This document shows, piece by piece, positions 11,401 to 24,333 of a DNA stretch of 64,000 nt. The DNA is from Aralia elata (taxonomy: Eukaryota; Streptophyta; Magnoliopsida; Apiales; Araliaceae): NCBI GenBank assembly GCA_034770075.1, contig CM068382.1, forward strand, positions 14,225,929-14,289,928, given 5' to 3'. The translations under genes and the position numbers were made by a program. The notes beneath the pieces were generated by a model that was given only the letters and a program-made list of their open reading frames with translations, was not told the origin of the DNA and made no database searches. How positions within the stretch are numbered: position 1 is the first letter of the stretch; every line of letters starts with the position of its first letter.

Positions 11401-12388
11401 GATTCTGAACTTGTGGTTGCTAGGGCTTGTTTAGGCTGGTAATATAAGTGTATAAGCTTTGAATTTTCGTAGGTTTAAAGCTCAGCATCTCATTCTTCTT
11501 ATAGCAACTTGGATTTAGGGTTTCCTAGGGTTTAATTCCAAATCTTGCCACCAAAAATATCTTCCCACTTAACTTGTGCTGCTTATAAGCTGGTGTGATT
11601 CACCTACTTGTGCTGGAGTGTGTCAAGCACAAGCTTGCACACTCCTAGCTTGTTTTTCATTGGCTAGGGTTTTATTTTTCATTTATTTACTTACTGATTA
11701 AAGTTGATTTTTGGTTAATCATGATTAGGATGTTTAATCATGGTTAGTAATACTTTAATTAAGTTAATATATCATAATTAAAGTTTATCATCTCATAATT
11801 TAGGGTTATTAAACCAAATTAGGGTTTTAGGGTTTCGAATTAGGGTTTTAGGGTTTTCAATCCTACAATTAGGGTTTTAATCTTCGTTTAGGGTTTAATT
11901 TAATCTTAATAATTCATAACTAATATTATGATTCATTACTTAGATCTTAATTATATCAATTAAGATTATTGTACAATAATTAGGGTTTTAATTAATCAAT
12001 TCGGATAATTACCATCAATTAGGGTTTTCAAATTAGGGTTTCTATTTCAGTTTAACATTTTAAACCCTATTTAACTTATTTTAGAATTTTATCAGTTAAT
12101 ATAATATTATATTAATGTCGAAGCACGATAAAGCACTTCGTCAATTCTAAGTACGACACAGCAGCTTACAAAAATAATTTACCGAAACGCTTCTCGGTGA
12201 ATTCGCCGGAAGCACGACAAATCATTTTGTCCGATTAAGCACGACACAGCTACTTGGCGAAAATTTTTTATTTGACCTAATTGTTTAATAAAATACGCAA
12301 TCACATAATACCAAGTCAGAACAAGAAATTGCATTTATTAAACACATAATTTACATATATAAATCTTATTAGGGTTCGGAATATTACA
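8402..12388 (-). repeat. 5' LTR (complete, 3987 bp) of the Tekay-type element
   Basis: The LTR starts TGTGACGCCCCC and ends GGAATATTACA on the plus strand, giving TG...CA ends in the element's orientation. Its last 2820 bp repeat the left LTR (1-2815). The tRNA-iMet-like primer site lies immediately inside it at 8401. On the right it abuts the pol gene of a second retrotransposon in mid-codon, so the element is an insertion there. It carries the same AT-rich array, palindromes and telobox cluster as the left copy. Confidence 0.93.
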
Positions 12389-15300
12389 GTAATTCAACTG
12401 GCTCTTCTTCCTTCTCCTCAGGGAAAGAACACTCAACAATGAAATCTGCCAGAGCCTGCGCCTTAATTGCTGTTCGAGGCCGGAAGTCAATATTGAACTG
12501 GCTTAGCTCTACAGCCCATGCTGCTAGTCTCCTCGATGATTCGAGACGATACAATACCTTCCGAAGGGGTTGATCTGTAAACACTGTGATGGTTCTCCCT
12601 TGAAAGTAGTGTCGAAGCTTTCGACTAGAAATAACTAATGCGTAAGCCGACTTCTCTAAGTTTGGATACCTAGTTTCGGCATCTCGAAGAGCATGGCTTA
12701 CGTAATAGACTGGCCTCTGACCCTGTGTGTCCTCTCTTATCAAAGCTGACCCGACCGCAAACTGTGTTGCCGATAGATATAACTGTAGGCCCTCCTCGGG
12801 AAGAGCTTTACTGAGGATAGGAGGAGAAGAAATGTAATGCTTGATCTGTTCAAAGGCAAGCTGGCACTCTTCCGTCCAAACGAACGTCTTTTGGTTCTGA
12901 GCCCCTTTCAGAGTATTGAAGAATGGCAGACACTTCTCTGTTGATCGGGCCACGAACCTCCGAAGGGCGGCGAGTCTCCCTGTTAACCTTTGAACATCTT
13001 TAAAACTCCTTGGGGATTGCATCTCGAGGATAGCCGATATCTTTTCGGGATTAGCTTTTATCCCTCGTCGGCTAACTATGTAGTCTATGTACCCCAAGAA
13101 TTTACCAGACCCGAGGCCAAAAGTGCACTTGGCGGGGTTAAGTCTCATATTGTGGATCGTGACGTTCCGAAAGCACTCTTCTAGATCTGACAAATGGTCT
13201 TCGTCTCCCATGCTTCGGACGATCATATCATCCACATAAACTTCCATATTTCTGCCGATTTGATCTCTAAACACTTTATTCATCATTCTTTGATAAGTTG
13301 CCCCAGCATTGATTAGACCAAACGACATGACCTTGTAGGCGTAGATTGCTCGGTGAGTGATGAAGGATGTCTTCGGGATGTCTGGTTCGTGCATGGCAAT
13401 CTGATTATACCCGGAAAAAGCATCCAAGAAGCTCATTAAAGTGTGTCCCGCAGTGGAATCAATTAGTTGATCGATGTTCGGGAGGGGATAGTAATATTTC
13501 GGGCATGCTTTGTTAAGATCCGTGTAATCTACACACATCCTCCACTTCCCGTTATGCTTCTTCACCAGCACCACGTTGGCAAGCCATTCCGGATAAGTTA
13601 TTTCATAAATGAAGTTGGCAACCAATAACTTTTCAATCTCTTCATCTATCACCTTTTGTCGCTCGGGAGCTATATTACGCCTCTTCTGTTTAACGGGCTT
13701 GTGGCTGGGGTTGACACTTAATTTATGTCCGGCCACATCCCTATTTATTCCCGGCATGTCAGCTGGCGTCCATGCAAATATGTCTGAGTATTCTTTCACC
13801 AGCTCGATGAGTCTGGTTCTGACGCCCGTTTCCAAACCGGTACCAATCTGTATTGTCCTGGTGCTGTCCTCCCGAAACAATGGAATCTCTTCGGTTTCTT
13901 CAGCAGGTGTAGCTATCGGCTCAGAGCCTCCTTCTGTAAAAGGTTCTAGCTCAATTTTCATCATAGTTTTTTGCTTACTGACCCCCACAGAAGTCGCATG
14001 GATAGTCTGGAGATAGCACCTTCTGGACAAATCCTGATCACCAACCACTTCACTAATCCCATTCTCGGTCGGAAATTTCATCTTCAGATGCGGAATTGAG
14101 GTGACTGCCTTTAAAGCTGCCAAAGTTGTTCTCCCGAGAATGGCATTGTAGTTGCTTTCCACCTGGACCACATAAAACCTTATCATGATGGAGGCCTGTT
14201 TGGGAGCCATGCCGAAGATCGCTGGTAACTCTATCGTCCCTGCTATTCGGACTGGGTTATTCCCGAAGCCATATAGTGGGGACTCATTGCAGATCTCCAG
14301 CTTCCTTCCCCCTAGATCCAGCCGATTGTAGGCATAGCTGTAGAGTACATCCACCGAACTTCCATTATCCACCAGCATGCGTTTCAGATCCATAGTTCCA
14401 ACCTGAGCTGTGATGACCAATGCGTCTTGGTGTGGCATGACTATTCCCGGAGGGTAATCATCATCAGAGAAAGTGATGGGCTCGGTCGGAGAAGTCTTAG
14501 GTTGCCCAGACAATTGATGGACCTCTCTAGCGAAGGCCTTCCTCTTCCGATTAGACAGAGCTGATATTGGGCCTCCAGAGATTATGTCGACAACTCCTCT
14601 TGCCCCTCCCGATGATGGAGGTGGTGGCGCTATCCGATCGAAAGGACTCGGTTTGTATCGGTCTGCCACATAGCAATCCAGGTTACCCCTCCGGACTTGC
14701 CTTTCTAGAAAATCCTTCAACTGATAACAATCTTCAGTGTCATGTCCCTTGGCTTCATGGTAGTCACAATATTTGTCCCCATTTTTTTGTCTGGCGAAGA
14801 CTCTGATCCTCGGGGGCTTTTCATAGAAAGGCTGATCTTTGATTTTCTTGATGATAACAGCTCTACTTAAGGTTAAGGGAGTGTAGTCCTTATCGTTATC
14901 CCTATTACCTCGGTCTCTCGAACCATTATTCTTCTTTTGCCGATTATCTTGGGAATCTTTCTTGTTGTCCCCCTTGCCGTTATTGTTGTACTTCTTATCG
15001 GCGTCGTCTCCTCGGGGGTCTCTCTGGTGAAAATCACCTATATTTTTCGAGGTGCCCCGAAAGTTCGCGAGCGCCTCTTCCAACTCAACGAACTTATCGA
15101 CCTTGTCATATGCTTCCGGCAGAGATTCGGGTGCCTTTGAGATGATTTCCTCGATCAACCTGCTGGACTTATCCACGTTCAATCCCATGGTCAAAAAGTG
15201 GATCACCTGCTTCGGATCTATATCGTTGATCTCAGATACAGCCTCCCGAAATCTCTTTATATACTGCCGAAGTGTCTCATTCGGTCTCTGTTTGACCTGC

Positions 15301-16052
15301 ATCAGGGATGTGATCATCTTGGCCCGCCTCTTGTTGCTGCCAAAGCGGGTGTGGAACTGTTGTTGCAGATCATCCCATGAGCGCACCGATGCTGATGGTA
15401 GGGAGACAACCCACTCTCGAGCAGTCTTCTTCAGGGTAGATAAGAATAAATGGCACATGGCCGCTTCATCATGACCATGAAAGAGCATGGCCTGCTCGAA
15501 AGTGAATGTATGATCATGGGGGTCTCCCGTTCCATCGTACATCTCCAGATTTGAGGGGACCTTGTTCTTTCTATCGATCTTCGCGTTGGCCAAGTCTCGG
15601 GTGAAAGGGGTGGCCCGAGGCTTCTTGGTCCCTGACGGTTGTTCCACAGCCCTTCGGGGGAATGACTCCCCAGTATAACTTTTTTCAGGGCTTCGCCGAG
15701 GACCCTCGCGACGATCTCGCCCAGATGGTGACCGGGCTCTCTTTCTCAAGTCCCTCGTAAAGATGGATTCAGACTGGGCCTGGTTGTTATCTCGATGCCG
15801 CCTTTGGGGTCGGTCATCTCTTCGTTGGCGAGGAGCAGAGCGGGAGGCCGAGCCTCTCTCGCTCAGCAACTGTTGTCCAGCTTCGTTCAGTTCCATGTAC
15901 TGCCTGTCAAGCTCTTCTTGCTGGATGTCCAGAGCTTTCTTTCGATCAAGGATCTGCTGAAGGCGTTGTCCCCGTTCGACTGACGTCTCCCGGTGTGGCC
16001 GAGATTGCACCGGTCCGTGTGAACTCTGGTTGCTTCGCTGTGAATTTTCCAT
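12384..16052 (-). pseudogene. Gag-pol of a Tat-type Ty3/gypsy element, truncated by insertion
   Basis: One open frame of 1222 residues starts at an ATG at 16052. It reads: charged N-terminal region with RS-like stretches; gag core (FTFEQAMLFHGHDEAAMCHLF, REWVVSLP, FHTRFGSNKRRAK, about 185-330); a Cys/His motif (CDYHEAKGHDTEDC, about 425); aspartic protease (LVDNGSSVDVLYS, about 560); RT (WRMCVDYTDLNKACPK, YVDDMIV about 937); and RNase H (YYVSHALRDAETRYPNLEKS, AIKAQALADFIVE, about 1085-1190). YVDD and the long gag suggest the Tat lineage of non-chromoviral gypsy elements. The frame ends where the Tekay LTR inserted: the stop TAA lies in that LTR. Integrase is missing and should lie left of the window. 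The rest has no internal stop. Confidence 0.92.
12389..12393. other. Putative target-site duplication (one side)
   Basis: GTAAT directly follows the LTR end and should be half of the 5-bp duplication made on insertion. The matching copy would flank the left LTR, outside the window. Confidence 0.45.
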
Positions 16053-16092
16053 GTGGATTTGTTTTGATCACGAAAGCAATTTACTACTAAAA

Positions 16093-16112
16093 GGCCCTCC
16101 TTCTAGCGCCAA
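16093..16112 (-). other. Putative primer-binding site of the Tat-type element
   Basis: Immediately inside the LTR end at 16113, the minus strand reads TTGGCGCTAGAAGGAGGGCC. Its TGGCGC start is typical of the primer sites of Tat/Athila elements. I do not assign the tRNA species. Confidence 0.6.
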
Positions 16113-16880
16113 TGTTAACGCCTGATTTTGTCCGCGCGTCCAATCCACTCTCCGCGCGTGTACCTGCACAAAAGTCCCTACGGCTTGGGCCGTGTGGAGA
16201 CTCCTCGGGTGTAAGAGTAAATAACAAGCTCAAGGTGCGCTAACAATGGAGGTCAAATATTTAGTAGGGTAAAATATATAGTACCTGGCCTTCATTGTTA
16301 CTTGGGTATTTATAAGGATTCACTTGGCTACTTTCTACTCCTAGTAGGAGTGTTCTGCCCAGAATCCTTATTAGACACAGATTCAACTACCTTAACCCAA
16401 TAGAAGTATAATCCACTAAGGAACCACAGGGGCTTAATATACTGGCCCAAGCCTTTTCGGACTGGAGAGTCCTCATATAATCCGCTAGGTGTGATTGGCC
16501 TTTGGGCCGAGCCCAACATAAGAAGCCCAATCCATCCTGCTAGGATTTATATCCGAACAGTTTGAATTAATTAAATCCCTACTGTTTAATTAAGGAGACA
16601 CCAAATAAATTAAAACTTTATTTATTTCTCCCAAATCATCAACAGCCTGTTCTTTTACTAATTCTCTCACAAGCATTTAATTTAATTCCCCAGGGCCAAA
16701 AAGGGAGATACGACATGTCTGCCTAATTTCTATAAAATATATTTCTACTGCGTTTTTAAAGTTAAAGGATTCAGTTCTCAAAATCAATCAGAAACCCTAG
16801 GGATGAGGATTTTTCTTTGGTCGTTAGAATTATCATCCTTTAACTATGCAGATGAATTAAGCTGGTGGGGTCTTATACAA
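16113..16880 (-). repeat. 5' LTR of the Tat-type element (outer edge approximate)
   Basis: The inner end is clear: plus strand TGTTAACGCC next to the primer site. A TATA-like TATAAATA on the minus strand at about 16307-16316 shows the U3/R region lies here. The outer end is not resolved because the partner LTR is outside the window. I place it loosely at about 16.88 kb, where the sequence becomes ordinary AT-rich spacer. Confidence 0.6.
16306..16317 (-). promoter_or_regulatory. TATA box of the Tat-type LTR
   Basis: The minus strand reads CCTTATAAATACCCAAG, about 200 bp before the inner LTR end, a sensible place for an LTR promoter. Confidence 0.5.
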
Positions 16881-18200
16881 TGCCGGAGCAATATTCTCAG
16901 TGATCAATATTATTCGAATATCTTGGATAAATTCATGCTTTTATGGTAATGTTGATGGATGGAAATATTATAATTAGTAGGGATTTATAGTTATAGTTAG
17001 TTTACGATTGTTATATTTATTTGTATTAAAAGTAAATAAATTTAGGGCTATATGTAGATACACAGTTGTGTAGCTACACAGTAGATTATAACGACGGACT
17101 GTGCATTACACAACTGTGTACCTACATTTTTCTACACACACACATATATATAAGTACTCATTTACTTTCTTTAATTACTTTTTTTTTTTGTAAAATTAAT
17201 TTGTCATTGTGATGTAGCTTATCACTACCACTTTATATGTGTGAGATGAAATTCTACAAAAATAATCAATATAAATTTTTCACTTCTTTTTTTATTAATT
17301 TTTTTAATACTTACGAGTTTAATTTCTTCAATTTTTGAGAAATATAGTTGATATATAACTTATAGGAATAACAAAAACACCTCTAAAATTTTGACATTTA
17401 AATGAACATAGCATAACTAACATATTTTTTTTTAAAAATCATACCCTACTACTCTAGATATTCCAAGAATAATAATTACATAGGTAAATAAAAAAAAACA
17501 TATTTAAAGCCCTAACATATAAAGAAAAATTTACAGAATATTAAGTGTTAACTAGTGTAACACATGAATGCCATGTGTGCCTGAAATAAGCAATAACATG
17601 GGATGACCTTCTTGCAAATACCCACGTTATATTCATTAAATTGGATGCTCTCTAATTTTTATTCGATGTGAGAGTATTACACTAAAACAAATCAAGTTGC
17701 TAAAAATTGAATTGTTACTTATTGGATAAACTAGTCAATTTTGATCATATTTATGTAATATAATAAATTTAGATCAAGTTTTGATCATTAGTTAATTAAT
17801 TAATTACCTTTTTCTTTTTGCACTTATTAATATGTTGATAAGATAGAAAATATGAAATCAATTGAAACTCGATTCCAGATCAACTCAATTAATTACTGTT
17901 TTAAACAAACTCTTAATAAAAACTACTCCAAGTTAAATAATTATTAAATCTCATTTTATTTTCTTTTCACTGGCTTCTTATTTTCCAATTTCAAAGTTGG
18001 GCTGTGAATGAATGAATTGGATTTGGATTTAGTCCATCCATCTAGAATCGGGCCCAAATGATCCAAATCAAACCCAAAACCCAGTCAACCTTTTTAGTTT
18101 GTAGAAAGTGGGCCTTTTCAATTGGTGCGTTGGAATATTCGACGCTGGCAATTGTAACATTTCCACACTTTTTTTGATATCGCCACCTCCTCTGCTTTTT
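16881..18200. other. AT-rich spacer with a small inverted repeat
   Basis: No gene is visible. At about 17050-17135 a short inverted repeat pairs GTAGATACACAGTTGTGTAG with the CACAACTGTGTACCTAC part, probably a small foldback element. The segment near 16965-17045 resembles the middle of the Stowaway-like element at 33794-34060 (TTTATAGTTAGTTTACxATTGTTATATTTxTTTGTATTAAAA). The promoter of alpha-SNAP should be in the last few hundred bases. Confidence 0.55.
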
Positions 18201-18253
18201 CAACTTACCATTTCTGCAAGGCAAACACTCAACCTTGTGAAGGAGACTCGGAA

Positions 18254-21200
18254 ATGGGTGATCAGATAGCGAAAGGGGAAGATTTCGAGAAGAAAGCAGA
18301 GAAAAAGCTTGGTCGGTGGTATGGTTCTAATTACGACGATGCCGCTGAATTGTTTGAAAAGTCTGCCAATTGCTACAAACTCGCCAAATCCTGTAATTAT
18401 GATCATCTTTGTACTGATTTATGTTTTGAGTTTTTGATTGACTGATTATTGCGATGCTATTGAGAACTTGTATTTTTTTATGCTGTTAGATGATTAATTA
18501 TGATATGAATTAGGGTTTATTTGGATTTGGTGTTACGTTGAATTTGTGGAATCTGTTCTCTTATCGGATTGTTTGATCAATCTATGGGTTGGTGTGATCT
18601 TCCACTTAAGTATTTAAGTTGTTTGATATGTTGCATTTTGATGGGAGTGGATTGTGCAATGGAATAGTTTCTTTTATTGAATAGTAGAGGGACAGTAGTA
18701 TATCCACACTGCATTCATATTAGCTCTATCAGCTGCTGCTTTTGTCAAATATCTGTTGTTCGGTTAGCCTCTCTAAGAAAAGCCGACAGATGAACTCTCA
18801 CAAAGCACTGCAACAGTCATGGAGCAAATTCCAATCACCAATCTCTTGCCTAGGACTTCTTAAAAGAGGTCATAGAATCAGTTTGAACATGTATAAACTG
18901 GGAATGCATCTTAGAGTTTAAAGAAAGAACTAGTGCATGACGGACAGCCCATACTGGAAAAGCCCAAAAATAGTTACATCAGCCCGCCATGTGACTTGGC
19001 CAATTCCTGCAAATCCAGGGTAGGCTGAAGAAGAGCCATCTCTGTTAGTCTAAAGAGAGAAAGTTGTGGGGGAGTCAAACAAATATGATAAAGTTATGCA
19101 AATTAAATCATTGTAACTTGATTGTCAGTTTCTATAAAGTGATTATTGATCTAACTTGTTCTTATTTAGTTAATTTTTGGCAATTAGTAATGGGGAGACA
19201 TGAGTTCACATTTTAAAATAGGTTTAAGTGCAAGTGTTCTTTAAAAGTGTTTCTTACAGTTTTATTTTTGTTATCAATTTCTTCCTGTCTGCTGAGTTGT
19301 AACATATATAGGTTGCGCTTGTTGCTGCTTAATGGTGTTAATTATAACTAATAACTTAAACTAAACTGGTATTGTAGTCTTTGTTGCAGCTTATATGAAT
19401 AAATTTTAATTAGATTGTTTCTTAAACAGGAATGTTCCAGAAGTTTTTAGCGGGTGACTATAATATCTTCAAGGAAAATTACAGAAACTCTGTTATATCC
19501 TAGATAATTTGATTCCCAAATCCCAATAATCTAACTATGACACTCTCTACACTGAAATCCAATCTGAACTACACTTTTTAAATAACTACTCAAATAGGAA
19601 AGAACTTTTTTTTTTAATTTACTTTCCAGCTATTATATATGAGTCATATTAACCCAATTACTTAGTTGCTCTAAGTAATCTTTATGACTTGTTATTACAT
19701 GCTTTATCTTATTACTTTCAATCAGTACCCCAATCACAACCTTATTCAGAAGAGCATGCGAGTCAGAGGATCAGCTTACTTTGAAAAATTAGATTCTCCA
19801 AAACCTATTTGCATGAGATAGCAGTTACTACTTGCTAATCATGACATATATCTCAGGGGATCAAGCTGGAGCTGTGTATGTTAAGTTGGCACAATGTCAT
19901 ATAAAGGTAAGTGCTTGATCTTGATTGTTATAGATGCTCCCCTCCTTTCCTTCCCTATTTTCCTTCTCTCTTTTTTAGTGTGTTTCAAAATCTTATTGTA
20001 CTAAAGGCTTAAAAAAGCCCTTATCCTTTTGTGATTACAGTTGGATAGCAAACATGAAGCTGCTAATGCTTATGCTGACGCTGCCCATTGCTATAAGAAG
20101 ACAAATACTAAAGGTTCTAATCTGTTAAGCTCCTTATATGATTTTTCTGTCAATCTCTTCCATTCAGAAATTAAGTACTCCTGTTCATATTTTACTTTTA
20201 GCTATAGCATAACAGATGTATAGATTTAGTGTTTAATTGATTTTATGCGGTTAGCACGTAAGAGTAACAGCACTTGATTACTCCTAGGTTTTTGAGGCTA
20301 GAACTGGGCTGTGACATGCCTACACCAATCGAGATACATGGTTCTTCAGTGGAATAATCCCCTTCTTGTCCATGTTCCTACCAAGCAGTCCTATTAATAT
20401 TTTAGTTTTAGCTATAACATAACAAATGCATAGATTTAGTAGTTACTTGACTTTATGCGTTTAGCACGTAAGAGTATCAGCGAATCACTTAGTTACTCCT
20501 ATGTTTCTGAGGTGATGAATGGTTTGTTCATAGCTGATAAATTGCTTTTAGTCAATTAAGATTAGTTATACACATTCAAGAATTTGATAATTTGTTAATA
20601 TTAGTTTTGGTATTTTAATCTTAGCAAAGTTCTTATAAGGAAGCAGTATTCAGGAATTTATAAATTTCTTTTATCACTTTTATATGCAAAATTATCTTTG
20701 CTTAAATTATTACATAACTGTAAAAAAATTCTTTACTAACACATCGGAGCATTGCAGAATCAGTAACTTGCCTAGAACAAGCAGTAAACTTGTTTTTGGA
20801 GATTGGAAGGCTCGGTATGTCAGCAAGATATTATAAGGTACAGTCTATACTAGCTTAACAATATTATATCTTAATTTGAAAGAATATTGAAAGTCAGCAC
20901 TTGCGTCCATATTTGCTATATTCTTGTACACCCAAATTCTTCTTCTCCACTGTCTTTGGTATTTCCTCAAACTGTAGAATTCCAGGCTTTGGAAGTTAAT
21001 CATGTGCTGATGGTAGGAGTTCAGGAAACATGCTGTCTTTTTTGGTTGGAGATAGTACGGGAGTTAGCTTTTGGATTGAGTCTTGGTGAAGAAAAGTAAC
21101 TTCGTCACATCCCAAGTTTTGTTATGGATATCTGTAAATGAACAACTTGGTGTTGCTGATTATGTGCTTTCGTTTTGGGCACTTTTCCTTGGATTCCATG

Positions 21201-24073
21201 TTTTGCATTTCTGGATTTTTTGCACTTCAATAGTTTCTTGTTTCCCTTGTGTCTGGGGGGTGTACATGCTTATTATTTAGTGGCTGTTCCCTGGTAAGGG
21301 TTTTGTTGGGTTTTCTTTCCCCACTTTAGGGGGCTTTCTGGTTACTATTTTGGTTCAGGTTCTGCTCCTTTTGAAAGTTCTTAATAATTTGGTATTTATA
21401 AAGGGAACTGATGTAGAATACACTTGAGACCTTTGCATGGGATGATACCAATTATCAAAGAAAGTAATTTTGATTAATTGCCTATTGTACATGCAGGAAA
21501 TTGCCGAAATATTTGAGCAAGAACAAAGTTTGGAGCAGGCTATTCATTTCTATGATAAAGCAGCTGATCTTTTTCAAAGTGAAGATGTATCAACTTCTGC
21601 AAATCAGTGCAAGCAGAAAGTCGCTCAATTTGCTGCTCAACTAGAACAGTAAGTCTGTTGTAAATTATTTTTCAGACATATAACTTTTGAAAGCTGCAAG
21701 TTGTAAATTTATTCATGGTGCAGGTCTGTTGCCTGTTTAAACATGTTTTGCTCTGCATTTAAAGTACTTGCAGAATGTCAATGATATCATTTAGTGTATT
21801 ATTCCTGCCCAAGGCTGTATGCCTTTGTGATGCTTATGGGTAACTTACCATTGTTCAACATATTATGATATGCAGCCACCTTCTGAGATAGTGCAGTTTG
21901 TTTATTCTACATATATGCAATACTCTATGCATGTAGTATGCACCCACAACTTTTTCTACAGATCTTTATGTTTGTCCATTTCTAAATGTATCAAACTGAA
22001 GTATGTCGGTTTTTTGAGACACTTGTTGATACAATATCATGTAGAATTTCGTTGGAGAATGTATAAATCTTCTTCTGTTCCTTTTTCAGTTATAATTCTG
22101 TTGGCAGCCCTTGCAAGCTGCCAACTTGCATTTGAAAAATATTCTTTTCTTGCTTTTGTTAGTCTTGCAATAGTTCCAAAACAGAGTATTAATAATTCAT
22201 TATCGTAAATCATTTTCTTTAAACCCCTTAAGACAGATAGAGACTATAAATCCATAATGATGCGGAGCGGAAGAAGAATATAAAGAAATTATTTATTTAT
22301 TATTTTGTGTTGTAAATTATAGATAAATAGTTGATTAATAATGTTATTATATTTAGATTAGATTAAGTAGAATATTCTAGAAGTCTAAAGATAGTAATAG
22401 ATTATAATTAGGATTAATTTCCTTTATATTAGGCTATGTAACACGCACCCTACACTTTGTCCTAAAATACACGTGTCCGACACTCGGACAAGGGTATGAG
22501 TACTAGACACTTTATTTTAGTGGAAAAATTGAGGAGTACTTGTATCGGACTCTTCAAAATACTATATCCAGCCGGACACTTCATCTGAGTCAGTGTAACG
22601 TAGATATTAGGATTTTTACTTATTCTCTAAATTTAGGTTTTATATTTAAGCATTGTAATTCATCATTATTTTTTCAGACCTGAATTATGAATTGGTATGA
22701 GAGTTAAAGATTTTTGCTTTAGTTGTGTTCGCTTCTACTGCCATGCCCGGATATGTTCTCTTATCAATCCATATTTCTATACCTTTCTAGACCTATATCA
22801 CATAACTTTGTTATTTAGTTGGAATTACATTATTCTACTCCCTCCATCCTAATTTAAATGAATTCCCTTCCTTTGTGGATCTCCCAGAATAAGAGAGTGC
22901 ATTCTGTCCAAATTCCAAAATTCACTCTCTTTTTAAGGGTTTCAAGTGAAAGTAAAGTAATTATTATTCTCCTCCTTAACATGTGCCTGTTTTAAAGGAG
23001 TTCATTTTTATTTGGGACGGAGGAGTAGCTTTTCTTTGATGCAAAGTGTTGAAAATAAATGAACAGTTTGTTGCTTGGTAACTAATAGTATCACAATATT
23101 TTTCCAGTTATCAGAGAGCGATCGACATATATGAGGAGATAGCACGACAATCACTAAACAATAACTTGTTGAAGTATGGAGTTAAAGGCCATCTTCTTAA
23201 TGCTGGAATTTGCCAACTATGTAAAGGCGATGTTGTTGCAATTACAAATGCTTTGGATCGATATCAGGTTCAGTTTTTACTCTAGCAAACCTTTTAAACT
23301 TATATCTAATGGGTCAAATATTGAGTGGATTTTGCATTTGCAGGAGCTGGATCCTACTTTTTCAGGAACGCGTGAGTACAGATTGCTTGCGGTATGTTGT
23401 GGACTGTAAAATTGTCATTGGTTTTCCATCTGATTTTTCTCTCCCCCCCCCGCTTCCCCTCCCCTCCCCTGGCCCATCCCATCCCATCCACCCTTCTTAT
23501 TCTTGTGAAATGGTGAATGTTCACTATCTGGTTGTGCTGAAGTGGATTTGATGGTGTCCATTTCAAATCTTTTTCATTACATTGTGATATGCATATTTCT
23601 ATTGCATCAGTCAACTGCATAATACGTCATCTGGTTCTTGCATAAATTTTTACAAAGTTGTTATGCATCTTATTTCAGTATGATTGACAAACTACCGCTT
23701 ATTATGTCACTTTCCTTTGTTGTGGCAGGACTTGGCTGCTGCAATTGATGAGGAGGATGTTGCAAAGTTTACTGATGCTGTCAAGGAATTTGATAGCATG
23801 ACACAATTGGTATGTTGAAGTTTCTATTTCAAGCTTGTCTCAAACTGTTTCTCTTCTTTTTTTCTTCAAGTGATATTTATGATGCTCTTAGGGTTATTCT
23901 CCGGTTTGCAATTTTCTTCGACTTCTATTTTTTTAATTTCTCAACCATAAAATCTCCTAAACCTTTTGCTGCCACTCATTTTTGCTCCATAGGACGCTTG
24001 GAAGACAACCCTCTTATTGAGAGTGAAGGAATCGCTGAAGGCCAAGGAGCTAGAGGAGGATGATCTTACTTAA
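18254..24073 (+). CDS. Alpha-soluble NSF attachment protein (alpha-SNAP)
   Basis: Nine coding exons join in phase to 287 aa: 18254-18392, 19857-19906, 20041-20113, 20758-20837, 21497-21648, 23108-23267, 23344-23391, 23729-23809 and 23993-24073, all with GT-AG introns. The protein begins MGDQIAKGEDFEKKAEKKL and ends AKELEEDDLT. Alpha-SNAP is a cytosolic adaptor that binds SNARE complexes through stacked TPR-like helices and recruits and stimulates the ATPase NSF, so SNAREs can be recycled after membrane fusion. The conserved acidic C-terminus with penultimate Leu, needed for NSF stimulation in the family, is present. Family-typical stretches include EDVSTSANQCKQKVAQFAAQL and LNNNLLKYGVKGHLLNAGIC. 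It is about two residues shorter than usual near residue 20. It looks functional despite MITE and repeat insertions in its introns. Confidence 0.96.
20195..20510. repeat. Duplicated ~95-bp segment in alpha-SNAP intron 3
   Basis: TTTTAGCTATAGCATAACAGATGTATAGATTTAGT ... GCGGTTAGCACGTAAGAGTAxCAGC occurs at about 20198-20290 and again at about 20407-20500 with small differences. It is a local duplication inside an intron and has no visible effect on the splice sites. Confidence 0.7.
22290..22700 (+). repeat. Probable LTR remnant in alpha-SNAP intron 5
   Basis: This interval ends ...TTTTTTCAGACCTGAATTATGAA followed by TTGGTATGAGAG, which resembles a degraded tRNA-iMet primer site. It contains a short repeated motif (CCGACACTCGGACAAG and CAGCCGGACACTTC). 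It looks like an old copia-type solo LTR, but the ends and target duplication are not clear. Confidence 0.35.
22838..23025. mobile_element. Stowaway-like MITE (188 bp) in alpha-SNAP intron 5
   Basis: Terminal inverted repeats CTCCCTCCATCCTAATTTAAATGAA and, on the other strand, CTCCTCCGTCCCAAATAAAAATGAA are flanked by TA on both sides (22836-22837 and 23026-23027). The CTCCCTCC start and TA target duplication are diagnostic of Tc1/mariner Stowaway elements. It lies about 80 bp before exon 6. Confidence 0.88.
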
Positions 24074-24333
24074 ATATGTCCATCTGCATTTTACTTTGTA
24101 TTATCTGCTTTTGCTTTTTATGATTGTGTTGCCCTGTGTCATTGTGATATCTTATATGGTTTTTTCACACACTGATATTTTTGTGTACCAACTTTGGAGT
24201 GAGAATTCTTGTAACTGAATCGTAGTTTCTTGGTTTAAACTTCTACTTTCAAATAGATTTAGGTGTTGGATTGTATTCAAATTTATCAATATAGATAAAA
24301 TCTTTGAGGTGATTGAAATATATGAACATTTAT

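Noticed and set aside
18254..18392. Frameshift or deletion in alpha-SNAP exon 1
   Set aside because: The protein is about two residues shorter than usual near residue 20, but the frame, start and all exon joins are intact, so this is ordinary variation.
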